Origin: Neospora caninum Liverpool
Lineage: Eukaryota > Apicomplexa > Conoidasida > Eucoccidiorida > Sarcocystidae
Direction: 5' to 3'
Assembly (NCBI RefSeq): GCF_000208865.1
Contig: NC_018397.1
Location: 496,001 to 560,000 of the forward strand
Length of the DNA: 64,000 nt
The translations under genes were made by a program, and so were the position numbers. The notes beneath the pieces were generated by a model. It was not told the DNA's origin. It was given only the letters and a program-made list of their open reading frames with translations, and did not search any database. This document shows, piece by piece, positions 1 to 13,200 of this stretch (the first letter of the stretch is position 1; the number at the start of each line of letters is the position of its first letter).

Positions 1-3000
1 TTCTGAGGAACCACCTCAGTAGACCTCTCTCTATATCCGCCCTTTCAAGAGTTAGATGCATGCATGAGTATACGTGCAACGCGGTGGATGATGTGGTTGC
101 GTCTTGTGCCTTTCGTGAATTGACTGATGGAGAAGAAGTCTGAGACAAGATACCTCCGAAGTGATGGCGTTCAGGCCGGCCGTGTATTTGTCTCTGCGAA
201 TAACCAGCCGCCGCCTGCACACTTCGAACGTCTCCTTTGCGCCTCTCATCTGGGAGACTTTCATTTCATACGCGAGCTGTGCTTCCTTCAGTTTGTCGTC
301 AACGATCTGCAGGGGGAAGGAGAAAAAGCGGGAAAAGGGAGAGAAGAAACCAACGCGTGCGAAGGCCACAGAAAGTGCGGAAACGAGTCACGGGGACGAG
401 AGAGAAGGACGGGCACTTGGAGGAGAAAACCTCCAAACAGGAACAACAAAGCCTAAGGCAAACGAACACCAAACGAAAGATGAAAGAGTGGCGAATCAAA
501 GGAAACACCGAAATCGACAACCGCGTCATGACGCGAGAGAGTCACAGACATCGATGAACAGGCATGCATCCATACCTTCACAGATCTAAAATACATATAA
601 CCATGCATCTCTCCGTACGCGGATATACCTTAGAAGAATAGATCTATATATACGTGTGTATGCATAGGAACGAAGCAAAAAGAAGGCGTAAGCTGAGACC
701 ATCAGCGGCAAAGTTACACTTTCCCAGAGCTCCCACTGGAGTGGAGCTGTGTCCCTTCTTTATTTGTCTTGAGATAGGGAAGAGGCGAAGCGCAGGCAGA
801 CGGCACTAACACAGAACAGCCCACGTCTTTCTTTCCAGAGAGGGAGAGAGAAACTGCTCCAATAAACGCGCTCTCGCGCAGTGCAGAGAACATGCCAAAA
901 GCGGTGTGACGAAGAACAACGGCGGCCAGGCTAGAATTTACAGAAACGACACGTGCGAGAATCCACGCCATACACAAACACCCAAAATACCGAAATGGGA
1001 CAAGAGATCAAGACACGTCCTTTGCTCGCATCTCACGTTCGGATCAAACTTCATTCTGTTCCTCTTGGAGAAGATTTCTTTACGCAGGTTCTCCGCTTCG
1101 GCTGCACACTGGCGTGAGTCGCCGTCAGGGAGGGAACTCGGAATTTCCTTCCCTTCAAAGTGCTCTCGAAGAAAAGCCTAACAGGAGAAAAGAGAAAATC
1201 GGAAATAAATAGATATATACAGAAATATGTATACAAATAAATAGATGTACGCATGTGCACATAGCTATATATAGATATATGTCGCCACTGCTACACATCT
1301 GCATCCGCGCATCTCTCAATATATATGGACACAGATATGCATCTACGTGCAGATACATATATTTTGTTCATGGAGGTATGTCTTTGTGCATGCTTCGCCA
1401 TCGGTTTCCCGGGGGCTGTCGTAGAGCGAAGCCCGTGTGGAACAGGAAATCCGTGAGTGAAAACAGATCCAAAACTATAATCGCCCGTTTGCCGGGACGA
1501 AAATGTCTGTGTGTGCATGTGTTTCGGGTGTGCATGTGTTTCCGATGCGGCTGGGGTTCCGCAAAAAGGCAAGAAAGGGTTCGTCATTTTGCGCCGTGTT
1601 TGAACGAAACGAACCTCAAGTCGAACTTGGAGGTCCGCAGCCTCCTTCCTCGCGGCCTTCGCCTGATTTTCCTTCTCCTCTCTCGCCTGTGTCTGCGCCG
1701 CGAGTCGCTTTTCCCCTTCCTCGCGCGCAGCCTGCAAGTTCCGCCGCTTCTGGAGACAACGCGATCCGCAAAAACGCGAAACAGCCACGCATGCATGGCG
1801 CATGCAAAGGAGAAAAAGAACAACAGAACCAGAGACATGCACGGAAATCGAGACACCACGCGCTCGAGTCGCCCGGGACGCACACCCCACAGCCACGTGT
1901 GCATGCAGCCTTTATATCTACGGGGGTATTTCCCTTTATATTCAAAAAAAGATACACTTTGCACACAAACATGCATATATATAGGACATTAGGATAGGCA
2001 TCATTCCTTCACAGTATGCTCTTGTATACAGATATTTCAATGTATGCGTGTATGGCTTCAGGCGCGTGAACCCTGTGTCCGGATCTGTACCTTTTCGAGT
2101 TGTTTTTGTCTTTGTTCCAGCGCCGCGATTTCTTCCTCCTTCTCTTCGACGCGGCGATACAGTTCTTGGGCTTGCGCCTGGAGGCTTTCCGCTTCTGCGT
2201 CGAGCCGTTTGACGCGTTTCTTCTTCTCCTCGACTGTCAGTCTCAACGCAGAGAAGCGGCTCTCGACCTCCTCCTCAGCAGCCAGCGAGGCACTCGCTGC
2301 AGCCCGACGAAGCTGTTCGCGGATCTCGCGCAGTTCGCGCAACTCCTCCTCCGCGCCCTCCATCGCCTCCCGAGCCGCCGAAACAGCCTGCCCGAGACGC
2401 ACTTCCTCCGCAACCAAAACCTTGACACACAAACACAAACATCCCCACCTGTATATATATATATATATATGCACTAAACAGGGACAAACATCTCTCTATC
2501 TATACATATATATACAGATTTGATTCGTGAAGACACCTACAGGCCGACAACCCAACGAGCAGCACCAGGATAGGCCGTCTGCGGTACAGATATCTACATG
2601 CCTAAGCAGCATGCATCAACATATACATATATCTATGCTATATATGTATATTCGTATATGTCTGCCCGTGTACATGTGCGCCGTTAAAGGTGCCTCTGGA
2701 TCTATAGCTACCTAATATATATATATAGATAATTATGCAAGTCTTTCTCGCATCAACGCACGTGCGCTACAAACGAGCCTGTGCATAAACACGGAAACCT
2801 GTATCCAAATATGTCTAGATAAATATATATATGTATATATATATATATATGTTTACATAAATATATTTACATATGTATATCTCTGTATATATGTGTATCT
2901 GTGGAGTGGGGCTCTCGATAGAACCTCGGAGAGTCAAGTGTCGGTCTGGAGTCCTTTTCCACCCGTGCAGTCTTGTGGTTGTGTGGGTCGCGGAGCTTCT

Positions 3001-6000
3001 TCACTTTGGTCGCGTGTCGTTGTTCTTTTACTTGTTTTTTCGCACGGAGACTCTGGATTTCCTCGGCGTTGTCCAGCGCGTCGGCTTCGGCCTTTCGCCG
3101 CTGCAGTTCCGCCTTTGCCTCTTCCAGTTTCCGTCCTGCGTCTCGAACAGCCTCTTCCTCTGCGCGCTCGGCCGCCGCCTCCTGGTGCTTCAGTTCCTCG
3201 TCTTCTCTGGCGAGTTGCCGCATTTCTTCCTCCTCGGCCTGGTCTTCTTCCGCGGCTTCGTCCTCGTCGGTCTTCTCTCTGCTGCGCTTCTGACGCTCGC
3301 CCCGCGGGCGCCTCGCCCCGCCGAAGGAGACACCGTCTCCCACGAGCCGCACGAAGCGACTCGCTGGCCCCCCCGGCCGGCCCGCGTGCCCGAGGGCGCT
3401 CTCCGGCATCGACTCGGACCCTGCGAAAGATCGCTTCAGATGCCGCCCGCCGCTCCAGTCGTAACCCTCTTTGAAGTGGGTTTGCTCCGCGCGACTGTAC
3501 AGCCGGTCTCGAGTGGCGAGCGCCTCGTCCGACTTGCTGGAAGGATCGAGAAGAAGCGCGACGAGGTGCCGGTGCGAAGGCACCAGCGCCGTGCTCTCAA
3601 TGCGACACGCGTCGACGAGAAAGCGGAGAAGTTGTTGCGGCAGGCGAGCTGTCTTCTCTGTCGCCAGGGCGCCACACGGCGGCTCTGTCCCGTTTCCGAA
3701 TGTCCCTTTGGGGGCGAAGCGACAGTTCACGAATCGGAGGGACGGCGAGAAGGAAGCGGTGGAACTCGCGTCCGCGGCCTCAGAGTCTCCACGTGGAGGC
3801 GCACAGAGCGCCTTGTAGACTGTGAACACCGCGCCGCTGGGGGCACGCAGGAGGCGGTCTGCATACGGCGGCGCGTCGGCGTTGACGACAACGATTCGCG
3901 GAATTCTCGGGAGGTTGCGAGTCCGGAAAAAATTGAAAAGGACTTGCTGGTCGCGCTTTGTCCCAACGATCCAACTGAAAACCTGCGCCCGCAGATGCCG
4001 CTCCACCAGAGCCGCGATCGCCTGCGGCGGGGCCTCCGCCGCCTCGCACGCCTCACGAAGAACAAAGAGAAACTCGCCAACAGGGCCGACGGGCAGCGTA
4101 TCGAGCGCTTTGCTCCGGACGAGCGCCGCAAGATCCCTGTGGAGAGCGTCGAGTTGGAAAGGTGCGGCGCTCGACGCATGCGAAGAAAAAGACGGCGGAG
4201 TGTACAGGTCGTTTCGCCACCCCACCGGGCACGACGGCGCGAGCTCGCCGTCCAGGTTGGACGCGGCCTTGTTCGCGTTTTGAACGTCTCGAGAAGCGAC
4301 CCGGCGAGACGCCTCTGTGTCTCGCTTCTTCGCTTCTTCCCGTGCGGCTTTCCTGCGCTGCCACAAGGCCTTCCGCTGCTGAAGGTGCACGCGGCGCTGC
4401 TCGCGCCCGACGCGCCGCTGGCGTCGACCGTCTTCGAGGTCGTCCTCGGCTTGGCGCAGAGAGTCCTGCGCGAGACGGCAACGGTCCTCCTGCCTCACGA
4501 CCATCACTTCCACCTCCGCGCGACTGGACAGCTGACGCTCGAGCACACGTTGTACCTCGGCCAGCGCTGCAGACGAAACGCCGCAGCAGAGACCGTGCTC
4601 TACCATTGAAGAGAGTCAAAGTCGCCAGGCATGCAATACCCCGCGAACCGCGACGCTCTCCCGCCGCAGACCCGAGACAACCTGTGCTCGAATCCCAGAA
4701 AGACCTCAAGATCGACGCATTTACATTTCTGCATATCTTCAAGTACACATGCAAACTTGTAAACAAAAGGACAGATGCACAGATATACCGTTATACGCAT
4801 CGTCGAACAGAGGACTGGGTGCACTGTGGATACAATGCACGTAGAGAGATGCACAGAAACACAAAGCGACACTCCTACCCATCTACATATATATATATAT
4901 ACATATATACAGATATAGATATATAATAATGCGTAGAGATGGCGACGAAAAGGTGCGTGGGTTTGTGTAGCCGGAGGTTTCATCTGGACTGTGCACCTCG
5001 GAGCGCCTCTCGCGTTTTCGCCCTACTCGCGCGAAGGGCCGCACGGGCCTCGACGGCTTCCTCCAGTTGCTTCCGGCGATCTTCGACGAGGGCGAGGTGT
5101 CTAGTGAAATCCGCGGAAGAGTCTTTCGCGTCAGCGGCGGCGAACTGCGCACGGCGCGCCGCATGCGTCTGAAAGAAGAGAGAGAAATCCCCGGATGGAA
5201 AACGAAGAAGGGCTCAGAAACGACGAGCGAACACGTCCAAACGGAGAATCGTCTCGGGGCGACGCCCAAGTCTCGAATCTCGCGAGCACACACCCAGCGA
5301 ACGGGGAACGCGCGACTCCTTGACAACAAACAACCGAAGCGAGACAGGAACGAAGCAAACCTTGTGGGACACCGCTGCGCGTGTTGACCTAATCAATAAG
5401 TGAAGGAGAACCGGGAAATCAACGCGCGAGACGCGGCGTGGCTCTTTTCTCTTCACCTGCACGTCGCGATCCTCCCCGTCATCTTGTCGTTTTGTTTCCC
5501 TCCCATCACTGCCCCACGCCCACGAGTCTCACTTCTTCTGCGGTCTTGAGCCGCTGTTCGACTTGCGCCTGGAGTTCTTCTTCGTGTTTCTTCGCCTTTT
5601 CTTTGCTCAGCTTCTCGCGCTCGAGGCGCTTCGCTTCTTGGCGGAGGTCGCGTTGTTCTCGCTGGAGCGTGCGCAGGTCTTCGGCCACTCTCTCCAGCTC
5701 TTCCTGCTGCAGCCGCTTCTGCTCCACCGTCCGGCGGCCTCCGAGGGCTGCGCAGTGCTCCGTGGCGGCGCGCTCTTTCGCGCGTTCTTCCTCCACTTCC
5801 CGGTCGAGAGTCTCCGAAGTCTTCCGCGCGCGTTCGGCCTCTTCGCGGCGTTCGCGCAGCTCCAGCAGAGGCAGGAGCTGCGCGAGCCGGTCCAGCGACG
5901 CTTCCTGGTTCCGCAGCAACTTCACTTCTTCCTGCGCCTTCCGCCACACCGTCACTTGGTCCAGAACCGGCCCGAGGCTGCTCGTGTACTTGGTCAGCTC

Positions 6001-9000
6001 TGTCTCCGTCTCGTACAGCTTCGCCGCGAGCGCTCGAAGCTCCACACACGCCTCTTCCAGTCCTGAGAATCGCGAGGCGAAAGTAGATACGCATGCAGCA
6101 CGAAAAGAGAACCCAACTGAGAGACAGATTTACACACACATCCGGGTATTTCCAAGTATATCCACGTAAAAAGTACACACAAACACATGCACATCTGTAT
6201 AGACGCACATGCGTCTCGGAGATCTGAGAGACGAACACCTCGATGTCCACATGGTGTTTTTCTGGTGCTTGGAGTCCCCTGTCGTTGCGGCGTTTCTCTC
6301 TATCACCTTTCCTCTCTTTTGGCGCACCTGTGACTTCTGTGAAGAAGTCGTAGAGTTCCTGTTCTTTGGCCGATACGAGCAGCGTTTTGCTTCTGTCCTG
6401 CGTAAGGAAGACGGCCGGATTGGCGAAGTCGAGGCCAAAGCACCTCAAGATTTGCTGGACTTTCTCCTTCTTCACCGGCTGCATCCCCGTCACCGTGCCG
6501 CCGCGGCCTGCGCTGAGGAAGAACTCCGAGCGGTCCGTAGCCCACTTCTCGCCGCCCTCGTCCCTCGCCCCGCGGGAGGAAACAACCTGCTTCTTCCAGA
6601 CGCGCCGAATAATGGTCAGCGTCGGGCCCCAAATCTCCGCCTGGTACGTGCGTGACCCGTCCCCAGAGGAGGCTGGTGCATGCGCCGCCGACTCTGGAGA
6701 CTCACGCGAGTCCTGCGAGGCAGCCGACAGCGGAAAACAGCAAAGCGCGAAACGAGTGGCGAAGGAGACGCGACGCGGCGCACTGGCAGCGGAGGGAAAC
6801 TAGAGAGGCAAAAAAGGAAGCGTCTTGACCATTTGCTGGCGATCCCCGTCTCGCTGACGAAGAGTCGCGGGGCGCGGTTTTGTGGATGTTCCAGACTCTC
6901 TGCCTTGCTGGAAATGTGCCATCCCACTTCTGCCCGAGTCAAGCGGTCCAGCGAGTGAGGCACACAGGTGGGAGGTTGATCGGCGCAGGGAGCGGGGGAA
7001 GACACTTGGAGAACGGGGCAAGGAAAACAAACAGAAAGCGCGGGACAGGAGAGAGTGCCCTGGCGACGTTTTCGTCGATTCTGTGTGAAAATGGAAACGC
7101 AACTCTGGACGCATGCGCGGCCCCCAATCCGGGTGCCCCAGCGGGTCTCTCGCCTCTGCCGGGTGTCTGTACACACTTGTGGGGAGTCTGCGTTTCGGAG
7201 AAGTTCGCGTTTCATTTTGAGAACGGAGCAGAGATCGTGAGACGCGGAGGCTTCTTCGGGCCCGGCTCCAAAACTCTCGGGCGGACGGCGGTCGGGGTCG
7301 GCTCTGAAGTTCGAGAAGGTCACTTTCACTTCCGCCATTCGCGGCCCGTCTTCTGCCCAGTACTGGCGAATGAACTCAAAGAGCTTCACGCGCTCGCCCC
7401 CGCTCGACGACGCACTCGCCCCGGAGCTCTCGGCTCCACAGCAGAAGAGGATCGCCCGGGCCAACGCGGACTTCCCACTCCCGTTCATGCCTGAATCGCG
7501 CGAGAAAAACAGAGTCAAAAAAGCATGCCCTGTGGGGGAGAAGACGGAAGAGAGGAAGCGACGGAGAACACAAACACTCAAGACGAAAAGCACAGGACAG
7601 AAAAGAGCCATGCGGTGAACCGATGTCACTTGGAAACAACGGCTTGCGCAGACCACGCGCTTGAGGTGTACAGACAGTCTACAGAACAAACGGGTGTCCT
7701 GGAAGCTCGGACACCGCGGGACCGCGCGTTGAGATGTTCGCGGCCTGTCGACTGTGCGCGACCCCCGAAAGATCCACTGCAAAACATTGAAGAGTGCGAC
7801 CTCGAGCGTATCGCACTGAATGACAACCGCGAGACGGACGCGCGACGGGGCGTTTAACAGGCCTCTGTTAAAGGCGCGAAAAGGTCTGTTCTCTGGAGAT
7901 GGACCATGGAAAACACGTCGGCTGCGCATCTCTCAGCATCGAAAACGGCAAAGACTGAGACTGGGCGATATCTTCCTTTGTTTTAGATACGCTCTTGACG
8001 TTCGTCACACCAACTCGGGAGCGTCTGCTAAATGGGCCTTGTCCCCCCGAACGCGAAGAAGGTGCCTCAGACAGCAGCCGTCTGCACATTCTCCTCTCCC
8101 ACGCAAATGTTTGTTCCCGGGACTCGACGCGTCTGTTCGCCTGCAAAGACCTTAGCGTCGCCGTCTGTCGGCGGTGAACGGTTCCAGAGAACGGCGACGC
8201 GTCTAATGAGGGAGACAGCGACGCATGTGCTGCTCACCTGTGACCACGTTGCAGTTACTTCCGGGGGTCCACGAGAGCTGTTTGTGGTTGAGGAAGTCGC
8301 GAAGGTCGACTCTGGTGATTTTCCCGGCTGTTCCGTAGAACGGCAGCTCACGAACGCGAGCGCTGAGCCTTCGACGGCCATCGGGGCTTTCCTCAGCGGT
8401 GCCGCGGGTCTGTCGCCAAGGCGTCGCTTCGTCTTCGCTCGCTGCGCTTCTTCTCTCTTGCGAGGGCGTAGACGCATTTCTTCTCTTTCGCCGCCTGGTC
8501 TTGGAGAGGCCACGTTCGGCGAAGCCTTGCGCAGGCCTGAAACCGGACGCTTCTCGGCAGCCTCCGTCGGCCACGGGGCGTTCCAGGCAGTGAGAAGAGG
8601 GAAACGAAGAAGAGGAAGAAGAGGAAGGGGAAGAAGAGGATAAAGAGGAGGAGGAAGAGGAAGAGGAAGAAGAAGAGGAAGAAGAGGGAAACGAAGAAGA
8701 GGAAGAAGAGGAGAAGAAAGAAGAGGAAGAGGAAGAAGAATGGGATGAAGAGGGAAACGAAGAAGAGGAAGGGGAAGGAGAGGATAAAGAGGAGGAGGAA
8801 GAGGAAGAAGAAGAGGAAGAAGAGGGAAACGAAGAAGAGGAAGAAGAGGAGAAGAAAGAAGAGGAAGAGGAAGAAGAATGGGATGAAGAGGAAGGGGAAG
8901 AAGAGGAAGAAGAGCAAGATGACGAACAGGAGCGTGAGGAAGAGAAGTGAGAAGCGGATTGGCATTCGTCTTCGCCATCGGAGAGAACAAGAAAGGAGTC

Positions 9001-10278
9001 GGCTTTGCTTTTGGGTATTGCATTTTCCGAGTTCGGAGCTTCTCGGTTTTTGCCTTTTTTTCGACTGGCGAGGCCGCCCGTGTAGATGTCCAGCTTGACG
9101 GGCTTTTGAGGAGTTAGAGACCGTGGCGACGAATCGGAAGACGAAATGACAATCGCTCCGTCCTCCGAGACTCGGAAAGCACCTGGAGACCGCCGTCCAC
9201 TCCGCTTCAGCGTTTCTGCTTCTCGCTTGACAGCGAACTGCGCTGGCGACGTACGCTGAGCGGGACGATCTCGGCCCGTTCTCCCCTCGCTTTGCCCATC
9301 GACCGTTTGAGAGGCGCCCGACCGCAAGGAAGCGCGCAATCGGGGCCCTCGGGTTCGTGCGCGATGCACGCGCTCGTTGGAGCGTCGGATTTTCTCCTGT
9401 GCATGTCTCTCGTCCTCTGTCTCACTTCCTGACGGGCCAGGGCATGGAGACTCCGAGAGGCGGCGCTCGCGGCTCTTGCGAAGGAGGTCGGGCGCCTGCC
9501 GGATGAGATCGCTGAGGCCTCCAACTCGAGGTAGGCTGGGCCGGGGACCGGAAGGAGCCGCAGAATGGGCAGAAGAGAGCGGAGACGAAGGCGGCAGATC
9601 GCTGCTCTTCGCGGTTCCAGAACCCGAAGGCTGGACTCCTCTTCCTTTTCGCGTCGCATTTCGACCTTCCGTAGCGGACCCGTCGGCTCCAGAGACACTG
9701 CGCGGAGAGCCAGCAGCCGTCGAGCTGTCCGGTAACTCCCCACACGCCTGATCCTCTCGATAAACAGAGACCGTTTGACGCAAGCGAGAAGACGAACGAG
9801 AGGAGACAGAGGAAGAAGATGCCGAAGAAGCGAGAGGATGTGGCGTCGGGGCTGTAGAGGAAGGAGCGGATGTGCGTTGCCGTCCGGGGGCCTCCCGCGC
9901 TGCATGCGAGGGAACTTCGACCCGGGCATCCCCCTGGTGAGAGGGAGCAGAAACAGTGAGAGAGGAGACAGAAACAGACTGGGAACTGTGGAAGCGCCTT
10001 GAGGTCAACGAAAGAGAGGATGGCGCCCTGTCGACGGGGTCTGCTTCAAGGACCAAGGGAGGCGCGTGACGCACGGGGGATGCATCGGACGGTCCTCCGT
10101 CCCCTGCTGGCGAGTCATCTTCCACGGAGTAGAAAGAAACTGTGGAGGTCGGTGAAGCTACAGCCTCGTCTTCGGTATCCGCTGGCTCTCGCTTGCTGCG
10201 GGGCAGCGACTTGGGTGCTGGCCGGGAAGCCCGAGAAGACGAGGACTCTCGCCTGTTCGGAGTGTCTGACACATCCAT
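1..10278 (-). CDS. SMC6: SMC6-like subunit of the SMC5/6 complex (3' end missing, off the left edge)
   Basis: Predicted exons: 10278-8238, 7490-7177, 6640-6328, 6062-5533, 5168-4997, 4566-3032, 2420-2091, 1749-1627 (or to 1615), 1177-1037 and 306-154. All phases join, giving about 1,884 residues in the window. Exon 1 ends with the beta-strand motif RVDLRDFLNHKQL; the codon split across the first intron completes the Walker A loop GMNGSGKS (about residues 681-688). Exon 3 carries FLTQDRSKTLL, which fits the SMC6 family better than SMC5. Exons 4-5 are the first coiled coil; exon 6 holds the hinge, starting near residue 1,281 with LPVGPVGEF. Exons 7-10 are the return coiled coil. The Walker B and signature motifs must lie beyond position 1. 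The start at 10278 is the first in-frame ATG and has an AAAATGG context. SMC6 pairs with SMC5 in DNA repair and chromosome segregation in the nucleus. The 680-residue N-terminal extension is unusual: family members are about 1,100 residues in total. The exon 2/3 and exon 8 boundaries are least certain. Confidence 0.85.
8590..8945. repeat. Purine-rich GAA/GGA tandem tract coding for poly-serine
   Basis: This near-perfect polypurine tract (plus strand) lies in exon 1 of the SMC6-like gene and encodes on the minus strand a serine run broken by Phe, Pro and His. The decamer agagggaaac recurs at 8596, 8683, 8749 and 8821, with spacings of 87, 66 and 72 bases, all multiples of three. A block of about 70 bases at 8683 is repeated at 8821, 138 bases apart. 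The pattern indicates in-frame slippage or unequal exchange, so length variation between strains is likely. Confidence 0.9.
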
Positions 10279-13200
10279 TTTCGGGTAAGCGTGGACCAAC
10301 GGAACGCGAGAAGACGCAGTCGACGCTCAGAAAACGCGTCATTCGTCGGCTCTGCGAATCTAATCGTGATGGCCATGAAGAGCACAGCAGAACTGTGAAA
10401 TCTCGCTGGAAGAAGCGGCGTGATAATCCTACCAACCTAGAACGGCGAGAGCCGTGTGTCGGACTCGGGTTACAGAAGGCGTCCGCTGCCACTCTTCTCC
10501 ACACTCCCATTTCGGGACGGGGGGCTGGTAAAAGAACCGTGGCAAGGAGAAAAAATACACGATCTAAAACGCGTTTCTCAAACGCAACACAGATGTAACG
10601 GTGCAAGACACCGGCACGCCGTGTGCATGCAGGCACACACGCACACGCTAACGAGCCGTGACCCCCTTTCACATGCAGACCAAAACTTCGCTATTCCGCA
10701 GGAGTCGTAGCAAAACGGGCTCTGCATCCTCAGTTATCTCTTTCCGTGTCTTTTCCACTTTCTTCGCGACAGCTTGGAGCACCACAGCAAAGTTTGCTGG
10801 GACGAGAGGCAGCCTTGCCAGCGCACTCGCGCCGCAGCTTAAATTGCCGGCTCGCCCAGCAGGCCGCGGAATGTTCTGGAAGAAGGACAATTTTTGGGGT
10901 TACGCGCCCGTTCTCGTGGCACAAAACGCGCAGGAACTCCTGAAAAGGAGCTTTTCCTGTGCGCACTGCCTTCGGCAGGCTCTGCCGGTAACTTGTCACT
11001 TCCGCCGCAAGGCCGCGTTCCGGGGGTCCAGCGGCAGGCAGAATTCCCCCAGCGCAGGCAGCGTGGCGAGACATTTGACTCCTCCAAATGAAAAAAAAGG
11101 ATGTGACCGGGTTGCTCGTAAAGCATTTGCGGGGAAAAGCGTACACAGAGGCCACAGCCGTCTCTTACTCTGCTAAAACATGAGCAGGTCCTGGTCCGAA
11201 CTCGTCCATAAAGGAATCTGCGTGGCTCGGGGGTCTACGGCGGCAACAGGGTTAGGAGTCTGCTCGCGACTATCTCGGTCGTTGTTCACGATGAAGGAAA
11301 CATAACAGCCTCAAAAAGTCTCCCGCTTACGGGAGCCCGTAGCAAGTGCGTGGAGGATCTCAGCCTTTTTGAGTGGGCCACAGTGTCGTCAGCGCCTTAT
11401 GCCGGTGTGAAGTCAACGAAATCTCACTCCGATTTCCAGATGCTCCACTGGCAAAAAGCAAGCTACATCTTGCAAACTGGTTACAGTGCCGCGCAGTTTG
11501 TCTGATCCGTTATTAGAACCAGGGGCGTAGACTGGCTGTGAAACGAATCGTAGCTCCACGTTGCAAGGACTCTGAAAGCGTTACAAGTCTTTGTCTATGA
11601 CGGGTTTTCTGAATAGGAGCAACAGACCTCGCAAGCAAGAAGGCGCATCTAGTTGATTTAGGCGGCTTCACGGTGCCTGCGGCCTCGATGCCGGGGGAGG
11701 CCCGCGATGGTACACCCCCACGAAGATTCGTTGGAAGGAGCAGAGGCAGGAGCCTAGCTGCCGCTTCCGGCGCTTGTAAGAAAGCGCACAGCCTCAGGCA
11801 CCGTAGAAGTTCCTGTCGTGGAGGTTAGGGCTGGAACCTTAGCCGGTCGTTGTGGCCAACTCAGTGTCCGCCGTGCTCCTCCCTTTCGAACTGTGTCACC
11901 TGCCGACTGGGAGCCTTCAAATTATTGCCAATAGGAGGAGTGTGTGAACCAGGATGAGGTCTCTGGTCTTCTGCTCCGGTTTTCGGCGCCCGTTCCAATT
12001 GGACTCAGATGGACAGGCACACGCAGTTCTCTGCATCCCGTTGTCGTGCAGCCTGCGGCCCGCTGACGCACAGTAGGGGTAGGGCATTCTCACAGAAGTG
12101 CAAGAGTAAATCCGAGTTGGATGATGGAAACCGCCGCACACGCTCTGAATGTGGACAGTCGCCAACAACTGGCAAAGACGCCTGTGGTGGATGGCTTCCA
12201 GAAGTACAGTTGAAACCAAGAACGGACGTCCCATCTGCCACATCACATGCGTTTTCGCGTTTCCAGAGCACTAGCGATCCGGAGCCGGGGTCCCTGGGAA
12301 CCGTTCGCCTTTAGGAGCTCGTCTCTGATTCCATTTGTGGAGGGCTTCGTAGCTGCTTCCTGGATTCATAGCCACCTCGACTGAAAATTCAATGCAGACT
12401 AACGACTGCAGAAGGCTTCCGTATTTTGCCCGACAGACACGCGGTGCGTAAAGGAACCATGGCGTTAGTCGAGGCTCCCGCCCCTCTGAAGAAGTGAACG
12501 CGCGTTTTGATTTGTGGCAGACGCAACGGAACTGACGCTGCGTGTGTGTGCCGCTGCTCGCCAGAGGCTTTCCTGTTGAACTGCAATGGTGTCAGTCCCA
12601 ACAAGTCCGCTGGCATTGTTGTCGCGAGTAGGCCGTTGCTGTGGACGTTCAGTTACATTCCACTGCCTCTTTCCTTCGCTAAGTCACGACGGCTTTGCCT
12701 AGGAACAAACCCCCCTTCGAACCGTTGCCTCTAAGGTCATTCGCGTGTGGTTTTCACGCCTCCGTCTCGTCGAGGAAGTCCTCTGCGTTTATCGGTGCAC
12801 GCGCCTTCCACAATCCAGTCAAAAAGGCCCGAGACGCGCGCTCAAGGACTGGTGAACCCCCACACATTTGATGCAAATGAACCAAAAACGCAGTGTGAAC
12901 ACTCTCGTAGTCGGCTTACGGAAGAAGGTTCCGGGCGTGCAGCCCCAAGTCAAGTGCTTGGCGGTACGAGAGACAGCTCTGCGGGTGTATCTTGTTCCTG
13001 AGGTTCTCTCCGGCACCTATCCGACCACAGCGCATTTCGGCCGCTGCACGGATTCTCCCAGGCCCGCAAGCTCTAAACAAAAAACGGCCCACAAGGGATC
13101 ACACACAAGGCCGCCGCTTTGGCGAGCGAGTGTGTGTCGAGAACGCGTCTAGGCTCGCCACGGCTACCACACCACATGCGCCTGCGCTCACGCAGCACGC

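Noticed and set aside
2873..4609. 578-codon open frame on the plus strand
   Set aside because: It is antisense to exon 6 (coiled coil and hinge) of the SMC6-like gene; the minus frame has clear SMC motifs and phase-matched neighbours, the plus frame has none.
8067..9098. Leu/Pro-rich and Lys/Arg-rich open frames across the poly-Ser tract
   Set aside because: They are alternative readings of the GAA/GGA repeat in the SMC6-like exon and would be low-complexity peptides.
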